A stretch of 64,000 nt of DNA, taken from the NCBI RefSeq assembly GCF_900606115.1, contig NZ_UWPJ01000017.1, forward strand, positions 1-64,000. Reading direction: 5' to 3'. The notes under the pieces are model-generated. The model ran no database searches. It saw nothing but the letters and a program-made list of their open reading frames with translations, and was not told the origin of the DNA. This DNA comes from Pigmentiphaga humi (GTDB taxonomy: Bacteria > Pseudomonadota > Gammaproteobacteria > Burkholderiales > Burkholderiaceae_B). Shown here one piece after another: positions 8,458 through 15,779 of this stretch (positions within the stretch are counted from its first letter, which is position 1; each line of letters opens with the position of its first letter). A program made the position numbers and the translations under genes.

Positions 8458-9497
8458 CACAGGAACCTCGCCCTGAAATGCCAGGCGCCGCGCAGCCGCC
8501 AGAAGAGCGAAAGCGGCGGAATGAGTATGGACGTCACCAGCATTTCCACCACATGCGAAGGCGCCAGCGAGGCGCCGCGCAGGCGCGCCAGGAAGAACTG
8601 CAGCGTCAGCGCGGCCCACAGGACCAGGCCGGCCCAGGTCAGCCACGGCGCGCCGGCCGCGAACCCGGCGGCCATGGCGATCACGCCGGCGACGATCGCG
8701 AAATAATTCCACGGCGGCCGGGGGCGGATGCGCTGGCGATAGAGCGAAGGGTGCTTTTTGTAGAGCAAGGCGTCGAAATAGACCTTGCGCTGCATCGGCA
8801 CGCTGATCCCGGCAGGCGCGGGCCGCACCGGATGGAGCACGACGGCGTCGGGCGCGCGCACGATGCGCAGGCCGCGCGCCATCAGCATGAACTGCAGGTC
8901 GGAGTCTTCGCGCCACGCCATGGTGAAACGCTCGTCGAAGCCGCCCACGGCGGCCAGCGCGCTCTTGCGCACCAGGCAATTGGCGGTGGCGAACTCCACT
9001 CGTTCGAGGCCGGCGGTGTCCCGCTCGTGGTCGCGCGGGCGCGCGGGTACCGGCACGCGGATGCCGCCCACGGCGGCGGCTGCGCCGTCCGCCATGGCCG
9101 CCAGTCCGCGCGCGAGCCACGACGGCGTCGGGATGGTGTCGTCGTCGGTAAAGGCGATCACCGCCGCACGGGCGTTCTCCCAGCCGCGGTTGCGCGCCCC
9201 CGAGGGCCCCTGGGTGCCTTCGGCCTGCAGGTAGCGCACCGGCAGGCCCCTGGCGCGCTGCGCGCCGGCGAAGCGTTCGACGGCGTCGCGAGTGCCTTCA
9301 TCGGGGCCGTCGTCCACTACCAGGATCTCGAACTCCATGGGATCCATGTCCTGGGCCGCGACGGCCGCCAGGCAGCGCATGAGCATGTCGGGCCTGCGGT
9401 AGGTCGGAATCACCACCGAGACGCGCGGCTCTTTGTCGAGCGCAGGGAGGATGTCCGCGATCCACCGGCGGCCGCTGGGCAGGGTGACCGGATTCAT
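8457..9497 (-). CDS. GT2 glycosyltransferase with C-terminal membrane segments
   Basis: Inverting GT-A glycosyltransferase of 346 residues. Motifs in order: VSVVIPTYRRPDM, LVVDDGPDEGT, GARNRGWENARA, then the metal-binding AFTDDDTIP, and WREDSDLQF further on. Around residues 260-310 it has two hydrophobic helices (FAIVAGVIAMAAGFAAG...LTWAGLVLWAALTLQFFL), so it is probably tethered to the inner membrane, as expected for a lipid-linked acceptor. The ATG forms ATGA with the stop of the carbamoyltransferase gene upstream. Sugar specificity cannot be read from the sequence. Confidence 0.92.
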   Translation of the reverse strand: MNPVTLPSGRRWIADILPALDKEPRVSVVIPTYRRPDMLMRCLAAVAAQDMDPMEFEILVVDDGPDEGTRDAVERFAGAQRARGLPVRYLQAEGTQGPSGARNRGWENARAAVIAFTDDDTIPTPSWLARGLAAMADGAAAAVGGIRVPVPARPRDHERDTAGLERVEFATANCLVRKSALAAVGGFDERFTMAWREDSDLQFMLMARGLRIVRAPDAVVLHPVRPAPAGISVPMQRKVYFDALLYKKHPSLYRQRIRPRPPWNYFAIVAGVIAMAAGFAAGAPWLTWAGLVLWAALTLQFFLARLRGASLAPSHVVEMLVTSILIPPLSLFWRLRGAWHFRARFL

Positions 9498-11233
9498 GCC
9501 GATTTCTCCAGCAGGAAGGAGCCGATCGCCAGCGCATCCAGCGGCGAGGTCCAGAAGCATTCGATGGCATCGCGCGGGGTGCAGACGACGGGTTCGCCGC
9601 GCGTGTTGAACGACGTGTTGACCAGTACCGGCACGCCGGTGCGCTGTTCGAACGCGGCAAGCAGATCGTAGTAGCGCGGATGCTGGTCGCGCCGGATGGT
9701 CTGTACGCGCGCCGTGCCGTCGGTGTGGCGCACCGCCGGTATGCGGTCTGCCTTGTCTTCCAGCACGTCGAAGACGAACAGCATGAACGGCGCGACGATG
9801 TCGCCGGGCCGGCGGGTGGCGAACCATTCGCGCGCGCGTTCCTGCATGACCACGGGCGCGACCGGGCGGAAGTCTTCCCTGTCCTTGATTTCGTTGAGGC
9901 GGGCCTGCATGCCGGGATCGATGGGCGAAGCCAGGATGGAGCGCGCGCCGAGCGCGCGCGGTCCGAACTCCATCCTGCCCTGGAACCAGCCGATGATCTT
10001 GTCCTGCGCCAGCAGCTCCGCCGTGGCCTGGGCGATGTCGTCGGGGCGCCGGTAGCGCAGTTTGGAGCGCTGCAGGAAAGCCTCGATTTCTGCGTCGCTG
10101 AACTCCGGCCCCAGGAACGCATGCTCCATGGACCAGCGGCGCTCGGGGTCCTGGCGCACTTGCCCGTCTATCCAGAGCGCTGCGCCGAGCGAGGTGCCCG
10201 AGTCGCCCGCCGCGGGCTGCACCCAGACCTCCTTGAAGGGGCCGTGCTCGCGCAGCCGGGCGTTCATGACGCAGTTGAGCGCCACGCCGCCGGCCATGCA
10301 GAGACGCTCGGCCCCGGTTTCGCGGTGCAGCCAGCGCGCCATGCGCTCCACCGCCTGCTCCAGCGCGAACTGCAGCGAGCGCGCCAGATCGTAGTGGAAT
10401 TGATCCAGCGGCCCGCCGCGCCGCCGGGGCGGCCCGAAACGCTCGACCAGGGCGGGCGCGGACATCGTGAACCCGCCATCGTCGTCCACCCGCATGAGCG
10501 CTTCGAAGAAGTCCACGTAGCGGGGCTGGCCGAACGATGCCAGCGCCATGACCTTGTACTCGTCGGAGGAGTGGAGAAAGCCCAGGTAGCGCGTGACGTC
10601 CTCGTAAAGAAGGCCCAGCGAATGGGGCAGGTTCACTTGCTTGATGCGGCGGTACGTCCGGCCGGTGTAATGGCCATAGCTGGTCGTGGCGTTTTCCCCG
10701 CGCCCGTCCATGGTGAGCACGGCGGCTTCGTCGAACGGCGCGGCCAGGAAGGCGCTGGCCTCATGGGCCAGGTGATGCTCGACGAAATGCCAGCGCCGGC
10801 CGATGTCTTCGGCCGTCGCGCCGCTCAGGCGCTCCTGCAGGTGATGGGGCGCGCCGTCGGCCAGTTGGCGCGGGGCATTGACGATATAGGAGAGAAACAA
10901 GGGGTCCCACGGCGACGAAGTGGCGTCGGGTCGGCCGTGGCGCGACGGCTCGAGCGGCAGCTGGATGTGCGTAGGCCGCCCTTGCGCTTCGAGCAGCAGG
11001 GCGGGATCGTAGGAGTAGGCGAAATGGTCGACCTCGCGGATGTCTATGCCGGCATGCCCGAGGCAGTAGTCGATGGCATGGAAGGGCAGCTGCCACGTGG
11101 TGAAGGGCAGCGGCCGCTTGCCGTGCTTGACGTGGGTGAAGCGTTCTTCCTCGGCGGCGGCCAGCACGACGCCGTCGCGCACCAGCGTCGCGGAGCAATC
11201 GTGATAGACGGCATTGATTCCCAATGTATACAC
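9494..11233 (-). CDS. Carbamoyltransferase (NodU/CmcH family)
   Basis: Predicted O-carbamoyltransferase of 579 residues that would place a carbamoyl group from carbamoyl phosphate on a sugar hydroxyl. It begins YTLGINAVYHDCSATLV and carries AAEEERFTHVKHGKRPLP, the metal/adenylate-binding EHHLAHEASAF, and the C-terminal YrdC-like domain motif GRMEFGPRALGARSIL. The start is GTG at 11233, after GAAGGAGA; this gives the family's N-terminus. It sits 20 nt after a GT9 gene and overlaps the next GT2 gene by 4 nt. Such enzymes decorate Nod factors, antibiotics and some LPS or EPS; here a carbamoylated glycan is likely. Confidence 0.93.
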   Translation of the reverse strand: MYTLGINAVYHDCSATLVRDGVVLAAAEEERFTHVKHGKRPLPFTTWQLPFHAIDYCLGHAGIDIREVDHFAYSYDPALLLEAQGRPTHIQLPLEPSRHGRPDATSSPWDPLFLSYIVNAPRQLADGAPHHLQERLSGATAEDIGRRWHFVEHHLAHEASAFLAAPFDEAAVLTMDGRGENATTSYGHYTGRTYRRIKQVNLPHSLGLLYEDVTRYLGFLHSSDEYKVMALASFGQPRYVDFFEALMRVDDDGGFTMSAPALVERFGPPRRRGGPLDQFHYDLARSLQFALEQAVERMARWLHRETGAERLCMAGGVALNCVMNARLREHGPFKEVWVQPAAGDSGTSLGAALWIDGQVRQDPERRWSMEHAFLGPEFSDAEIEAFLQRSKLRYRRPDDIAQATAELLAQDKIIGWFQGRMEFGPRALGARSILASPIDPGMQARLNEIKDREDFRPVAPVVMQERAREWFATRRPGDIVAPFMLFVFDVLEDKADRIPAVRHTDGTARVQTIRRDQHPRYYDLLAAFEQRTGVPVLVNTSFNTRGEPVVCTPRDAIECFWTSPLDALAIGSFLLEKSA

Positions 11234-11253
11234 GTGAGTCTCCTTCACGTTGC

Positions 11254-12423
11254 TCAAGCCGCCGCGCGCCGGGCATGGCCGGGCGGAGGGCTGGACGAAT
11301 CGCTGGATGAACGGCGGCGCGCGCCGGCCAGTTCGAAGGCGGCGGCCGCGACGGTCGCCGGCTCGACGCCGGCCAGACAGGCGTGGTGGCCTTCCGGGCA
11401 GATGCTGCGGTAGCAGTACTTGCACGGGACGTCCTGGTTGAGCAGGCGGTGCGCGACACCCCACGGCGCATGCTGGGGATTGGTGAGGGCGTAGAGATCG
11501 GCCACCGGCGTTCCTACCGCGGCGGCGATGTGGACGGGGCCGCTGTTGTTCGACACCAGCACCTCGGCATCGGCAAGCAGGGCGCCGAGTTCGCCCAGCG
11601 CGAGCTGGCCGGCCAGGTTCACGGCGCGGCGCCCGGCCAGGACATCGACGTGCCCGGCCAATTCGCGCTCGCCGGCATCGCCGGTCAGCACGACCCGCAT
11701 CTGCTTGGACAATAGCCGCACCGCCACGGCAAAGCGCTCCGGCGGATAGCGTCGGGACGGCGCGGTTGCGCCCGGATGAACGACGACGAAGCGCTCGCCG
11801 GCGCCGATGCCGTGCCGAGCCAGGCGGTCGCGGGCACCCTGGCGATCCTCCGCGCGCAGCGCGAAGGCTAGGGATTCGTCATCGCAGGCCGCCCCCACCG
11901 AGGCCGCCAGGTCCAGCTGCCTGCGCGTCTCGTGGCGGCCGCCGTCGAGCGGCGTGTCGTCCTTGATCCAATGGGTGAGCAGCCGATACGGGTTCTCGCG
12001 CGCATGGGCCAATATCCGCGGTATGCCCGCCAGCATGCACATCAGCGCGGCGGGCAGCGCGCTCTGGCTATAGACGGTGAATATCGCCGCGGCGTCGAAG
12101 CGGGCGGCGCGCAGCGTTTCGATCATGGCCAGGTCCGGCGCCGGATCGGCGCCGCGCGTGTTTTTCATCCATGGCGCCTGGTAGGGCAAGACCTCGTCCA
12201 CGCAGTCCAGGTGCGGCGCCAGCCGCGCTCCGGAGGGCGAGCACAGCAGGCTCAGGCGGCGGCCCGGAGCCGATTGCTTGAGGGCCCGCAAGGCCGGGGT
12301 CGTCATCAGCACGTCGCCCAGATTGTCGAGCCGGATGCACAGGATATTGCGCGCCTGCCCCCAGCCGCCGCCGGCGCAGGCAGCCGATCGTTCGACGGCC
12401 CGCTCCGCCGGCGGCGTGTTCAC
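11254..12423 (-). CDS. GT9 heptosyltransferase-family protein (first copy)
   Basis: GT9-family transferase of 389 residues. After a variable N-terminal leader it shows NILCIRLDNLGDVLMTTPALRALK, then FVVVHPGATAPSRRYPPERF and VSNNSGPVHIAAAVGTP, and a cysteine-rich tail (CKYCYRSICPEGHHAC) shared with the other GT9 in this operon and with LPS heptosyltransferases. The start is GTG, overlapping the HAD stop as GTGA, which is why a longer ATG-started version is rejected. It follows a GmhB-like phosphatase gene directly, supporting an ADP-heptose or related donor; this is inference. Confidence 0.9.
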   Translation of the reverse strand: MNTPPAERAVERSAACAGGGWGQARNILCIRLDNLGDVLMTTPALRALKQSAPGRRLSLLCSPSGARLAPHLDCVDEVLPYQAPWMKNTRGADPAPDLAMIETLRAARFDAAAIFTVYSQSALPAALMCMLAGIPRILAHARENPYRLLTHWIKDDTPLDGGRHETRRQLDLAASVGAACDDESLAFALRAEDRQGARDRLARHGIGAGERFVVVHPGATAPSRRYPPERFAVAVRLLSKQMRVVLTGDAGERELAGHVDVLAGRRAVNLAGQLALGELGALLADAEVLVSNNSGPVHIAAAVGTPVADLYALTNPQHAPWGVAHRLLNQDVPCKYCYRSICPEGHHACLAGVEPATVAAAAFELAGARRRSSSDSSSPPPGHARRAAA

Positions 12424-13001
12424 GCGACCTCCCGGACCGGCAGCGCGTTTGCGACCAGGGTGGCCGCTTGCTCGAACGTGCTGGCGACGCAGTCGGGCTG
12501 GCGGAATGGACCCTGCTTCCATTCCGTTTCATGGCCGTTGTCTAGCAGCATGGTCCGGCACCCGGCACGCTGGCCGGCCTCGACGTCGTCCAGGATGTCG
12601 CCGATGAACCAGGATTGCTCCAGATCTATAGCGTGATCGCGCGCCGCGCGCCGCAGCAGGCCGGGCCGGGGCTTGCGGCAGGTGCACGCAAGCGCATAGG
12701 CGCGCCGGACGCCCTGGGGCAGGTGCGGGCAGTAATAGAAACCGTCCAGGCGCGCGCCCGCCGCCGCGAACATATGGGCCAGTTGCCGCCGCACGCCGTC
12801 CAGCGCTGCTTCCTCGAACAGGCCGAGGGCGACGCCGGGCTGGTTCGTGACGACGATCAGCGGCGCGCCCGTGAGCGCGAGGCGCCGCAGCCCCGCATCG
12901 ACCCCTAAGCCGAAGCGCATGCGCGCCGGGTTCACGTTGTAGGCGTCGTTGACCAGCAGCGTGCCGTCCTTGTCGAGGAATACCGCGGGTCTCAGGGCCA
13001 T
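12420..13001 (-). CDS. GmhB-like HAD phosphatase (heptose bisphosphate type)
   Basis: HAD-family phosphatase of 193 residues resembling D,D-heptose 1,7-bisphosphate phosphatase and the HisB N-domain. It has the nucleophile loop FLDKDGTLL, motif II VTNQPGV, the zinc-binding pattern CPH...CTCRKPRPG and motif IV FIGDILDDVEAG. The zinc motif is the GmhB hallmark. It overlaps the SDR gene by 10 nt upstream and the GT9 gene by 4 nt downstream. It probably makes a heptose 1-phosphate for the two GT9 enzymes. A second gmhB for the core LPS would normally lie elsewhere, so this copy may be dedicated to the locus. Confidence 0.88.
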   Translation of the reverse strand: MALRPAVFLDKDGTLLVNDAYNVNPARMRFGLGVDAGLRRLALTGAPLIVVTNQPGVALGLFEEAALDGVRRQLAHMFAAAGARLDGFYYCPHLPQGVRRAYALACTCRKPRPGLLRRAARDHAIDLEQSWFIGDILDDVEAGQRAGCRTMLLDNGHETEWKQGPFRQPDCVASTFEQAATLVANALPVREVA

Positions 13002-13723
13002 GACGTTTCCTTCATCGGGAGGACCATGATTTCGGGGATGACGGTTTCCTCGGGCTGCATGAGGACGAAGCGCACCGCCCGCGCCACGTTGGCGGGGTCC
13101 TGCAGGGTGCTGACGTCGATGTCGGCGAAGCGGTCCAGCAGGAACGGCGTGCGCATGCCGCCGGCCACGACCGCCGACACCTTGATGCCCAGCGGGCGCA
13201 ACTCGGCGTGCAGCGCATGCGACAGGCCCAGCAAGCCCCACTTGGTGGCGTGGTAGACGGCCGCGTTCGGCCAGGCGCGCTTGGACGCCGTCGACGCGAT
13301 GTTGACGATGTGCCCGCCCCCCCGGCTGCGCATGTGGGCGCAGGCATGTTTGGAAATCAGGAAAGGGCCGGTCAGATTGGTCCGCAGGATGCGGTCCCAA
13401 TCGGCCAGCCCCAGTTCCTCGATGGGAACGGTCAGGTCGATGGCGGCGTTGTTGACCACGGCATCCAGGTGGCCGAAGCGGCTGACGGCACGGTCCAGCG
13501 CCGCGCGCACGGCGCTTTCGTTGCCGACGTCCAGGCCGACCGCGTCGGCCTGGGCGCCCAGGCGCTGCGCGGTGGCATGCGCGGCCTCCTCGTCGATATC
13601 GCCGACCAGGATGTGCGCCCCGTCGGCGGCCAGTTCCTGGCAGATCGCCGCCCCCAGGCCGCGCCCGCCGCCGGTTACGAGAATGGTCTTGCCCGCCATG
13701 TTCGACGGTGAACTCGATGTCAT
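12992..13723 (-). CDS. Short-chain dehydrogenase/reductase
   Basis: Classical SDR oxidoreductase of 243 residues. It shows the cofactor loop TGGGRGLG, the DVGNE turn, NNAAIDL, catalytic Ser in NIASTAS and YHATK (Tyr/Lys). The Asp at the end of strand 2 (VGDIDEE) points to NAD(H) rather than NADP(H). Its position between the GT4-like gene and the GmhB-like gene suggests it oxidises or reduces a sugar or polyol intermediate of the locus, although 3-oxoacyl-ACP reductase-like activity cannot be excluded. Confidence 0.88.
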   Translation of the reverse strand: MTSSSPSNMAGKTILVTGGGRGLGAAICQELAADGAHILVGDIDEEAAHATAQRLGAQADAVGLDVGNESAVRAALDRAVSRFGHLDAVVNNAAIDLTVPIEELGLADWDRILRTNLTGPFLISKHACAHMRSRGGGHIVNIASTASKRAWPNAAVYHATKWGLLGLSHALHAELRPLGIKVSAVVAGGMRTPFLLDRFADIDVSTLQDPANVARAVRFVLMQPEETVIPEIMVLPMKETSWP

Positions 13724-13742
13724 GCCTGCTCTCCTTTGCAGT

Positions 13743-15035
13743 TCACTTCGCTACCAGTGCTTCGTCGGCGACCGGGTGGCCGATCCCGCTGTGCGCCACG
13801 GCGGCGGGGCGGACCAGGCTTGCATAGCTGCGCAGCATGTCGCGCGCCACGCCGCTCCACGTGTACCGTTGCCGGGCCCGCTGCAGGCCATGGATGCCCA
13901 GTTGCCTGGCGGTGTCCGGACGCGCAGCCAGGTATGCAAGCCGTTCGGCCAGCGCCTCGGGGTCGCGAGGGGGAACGAGATAGCCGGTGTGCCCGTCTAC
14001 CACGGTCGAACGTATGCCGCCGACGGCCGCGCCCACGACCGGCCGCGCGCACGCCATGGCTTCCACCGGCGTGATGCCGAACGGTTCGTACCAGGGCGTG
14101 GTGACGAACGCGTCGCAGGCGCCGTAGAACAGCGAGAGCAGGTCCCGGTCGCGGCGGCCGCAGAACTCCACCGCGTCGGTCACGCCGGCATCGGCGGCGA
14201 TCGCGCGCAGCCGCGCCAATTCCGGCGTCGCCATATCGTTCGGATCGGGCGCGTCGCCGCCGACGATATAGAGCTGGGCCTCGACGCCGTAGCGGTGCCG
14301 CAACAGGGCGAGCGCGCGGATCACGTTGTCCACGCCCTTGCGCGGCACCATGCGGCCCAGTTGCAGAATGGCGAAGCGTGTCGGATGCCATCCCAGCGCC
14401 AGCCGCGCGGTCCGCTTGTCGAGCGGAACGAACTCTCGATCGTCGAAGCCGCACGGGATGACGTCGATCCTGGAAACCTCCGCGCCATAGTGGAGGATCA
14501 GGTCTTCCCGGTCCTGCGGGCATTCGGCGATCAGCCGCTGCGCCTGGCGCACCAGCTCCCGTTCGATCGCATAGCGCTCCGGAGGAAAACGGTCGGCGCT
14601 GCCCTGGTGCTGGCGGCGTACGCGATCGAGCGCGTGGAAGGTCATGACCAGCGGGATGCCGTTGGCGCGCGCCGCCGGCAGAGCCGCATGGCCCGACATG
14701 AAAAAGTTGGCATGCACGACGTCGTAAGGCCGGGCGGCATTGCGGAAGTGATATTGCAGGAACGCGCTGAACGCGTTCATGTAGGGCAGCAGTTCTTCCT
14801 TGGGAATGGCGTGCGCAGGGCCGGCCGGCACGTGCAGGACCCGCACGCCCGGAAGCCAGTGGGTGACCGGCGGCAGGTCGGGATCGTCGCGCCGCGTGAA
14901 GATGTCGACGTGCGTGCCGCGTGCCGCCATTTCGCGGGCGAGGTTGGCGACATAAATGTTCTGGCCGCCGCTATCGACGCTGCCTGGGGACGCAAGCGGC
15001 GATGCGTGCTCGCTGATGAGGGCGATGGTGCGCAT
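13743..15035 (-). CDS. GT4-family glycosyltransferase (sucrose-synthase-like N-terminus)
   Basis: Retaining GT-B glycosyltransferase of 430 residues. The N-terminal DSGGQNIYVANLAREM resembles sucrose-phosphate synthase and MshA-type enzymes; VHANFFMSGHAAL and MTFHALDRV complete the acceptor domain. The donor domain has LQLGRMVPRKGVDN and the E-x7-E element EPFGITPVEAMACARPV. The ATG at 15035 begins the conserved MRTIALISEHASPL; the frame is open further upstream without homology. It is the first gene of the eight-gene run 15035-6384, with a 190-nt gap in front that could hold a promoter. Confidence 0.92.
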   Translation of the reverse strand: MRTIALISEHASPLASPGSVDSGGQNIYVANLAREMAARGTHVDIFTRRDDPDLPPVTHWLPGVRVLHVPAGPAHAIPKEELLPYMNAFSAFLQYHFRNAARPYDVVHANFFMSGHAALPAARANGIPLVMTFHALDRVRRQHQGSADRFPPERYAIERELVRQAQRLIAECPQDREDLILHYGAEVSRIDVIPCGFDDREFVPLDKRTARLALGWHPTRFAILQLGRMVPRKGVDNVIRALALLRHRYGVEAQLYIVGGDAPDPNDMATPELARLRAIAADAGVTDAVEFCGRRDRDLLSLFYGACDAFVTTPWYEPFGITPVEAMACARPVVGAAVGGIRSTVVDGHTGYLVPPRDPEALAERLAYLAARPDTARQLGIHGLQRARQRYTWSGVARDMLRSYASLVRPAAVAHSGIGHPVADEALVAK

Positions 15036-15152
15036 GTCGGTTTCCTGACGGTGGAAAGTGGCAGGGGGTCTTCTACGCACGATGCATGCCTGAGGGGGGT
15101 CCGTCCCGTTTTCGGGGAGGCGGAGCGCGAGCTTGCACATTCGCCTGCCCCT

Positions 15153-15171
15153 ATCAGCAAGGGTTGCTGAT
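15153..15171. promoter_or_regulatory. Perfect inverted repeat before GT4 gene
   Basis: ATCAGCAA-GGG-TTGCTGAT, 8-bp arms, lies 118 bp upstream of the GT4-type gene and 56 bp past the end of the small unknown gene. It has no U-run, so an operator or RNA-processing hairpin is as likely as a terminator. The rest of the 190-bp gap shows nothing recognisable. Confidence 0.45.
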
Positions 15172-15226
15172 CCATGACATGGCCGGATAGCCAGGCGGTG
15201 TGCGAGGCCTTCTTGGCGTTGGCAGA

Positions 15227-15748
15227 CTAGAGCGTGAGCCCACGGGCTTCGGTGTGCGCGCGTCCTTTCACGATCGCTCTCAGGCAGGCGGCGACCGTGG
15301 CGGCGAATGCCTCGTCGTACCAGGGGTGCGCGCCGCTGGCGGCCACCACGTACCCGTCCAGGCAGGCGGTGCCCCACAGCGTGGAGTCGCCCTTTTGCAG
15401 CCAATGCGGATAGACGGTCTGGACCAGATGGCTGTCCAGCCCGGTGCGCCAGCTCAGGTAGGCCTTGCCGCGCGCGAACGCGCCGTAGTCCGCGTCCCAC
15501 GTTGCGGGATCGCCCACCGCGTATTCATAGAGAATGGCCGTTTCGAACTGGTCGCGCGCGGGCGAGCTGGCCGGGTCCATGATCACGATGTAGAGAAAGC
15601 CGCTTTCGCCAACGCGATCCTTGTCCTGCATGGCCGCTTCGATCAGCGGCAGGGCCATCCTGACCGCCTGGGCGGCGGCCTGGCGGTCGGCATAGAAACT
15701 GGGGGCCGATGTCGTCGGCGCCGCGGCCAGGAAGGGGTTGCTGTTCAT
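15227..15748 (-). CDS. Conserved-looking hypothetical protein in glycan locus
   Basis: Soluble protein of 173 residues without a signal peptide. After a variable start it has AAAQAVRMALPLIEAAM, then FLYIVIMDPA, ARGKAYLSWRTGLDS and a C-terminal AATVAACLRAIVKG. The alternation of an N-terminal helix, a beta strand and the ARGKAYLSWRTG helix is faintly reminiscent of GlcG/HbpS-like folds, but I do not recognise the family. It lies 31 nt downstream of the ABC-fusion gene, so it is probably co-transcribed with it. No function is proposed. Confidence 0.7.
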   Translation of the reverse strand: MNSNPFLAAAPTTSAPSFYADRQAAAQAVRMALPLIEAAMQDKDRVGESGFLYIVIMDPASSPARDQFETAILYEYAVGDPATWDADYGAFARGKAYLSWRTGLDSHLVQTVYPHWLQKGDSTLWGTACLDGYVVAASGAHPWYDEAFAATVAACLRAIVKGRAHTEARGLTL

Positions 15749-15779
15749 GCGGGTTCCTTGTGGACGAGGGGAAAGGGAG

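Noticed and set aside
12424-12522. ATG-started longer version of the first GT9 protein
   Set aside because: It would overlap the HAD gene by about 100 nt; the GTG that forms GTGA with the HAD stop matches the 4-nt coupling seen elsewhere in the operon.
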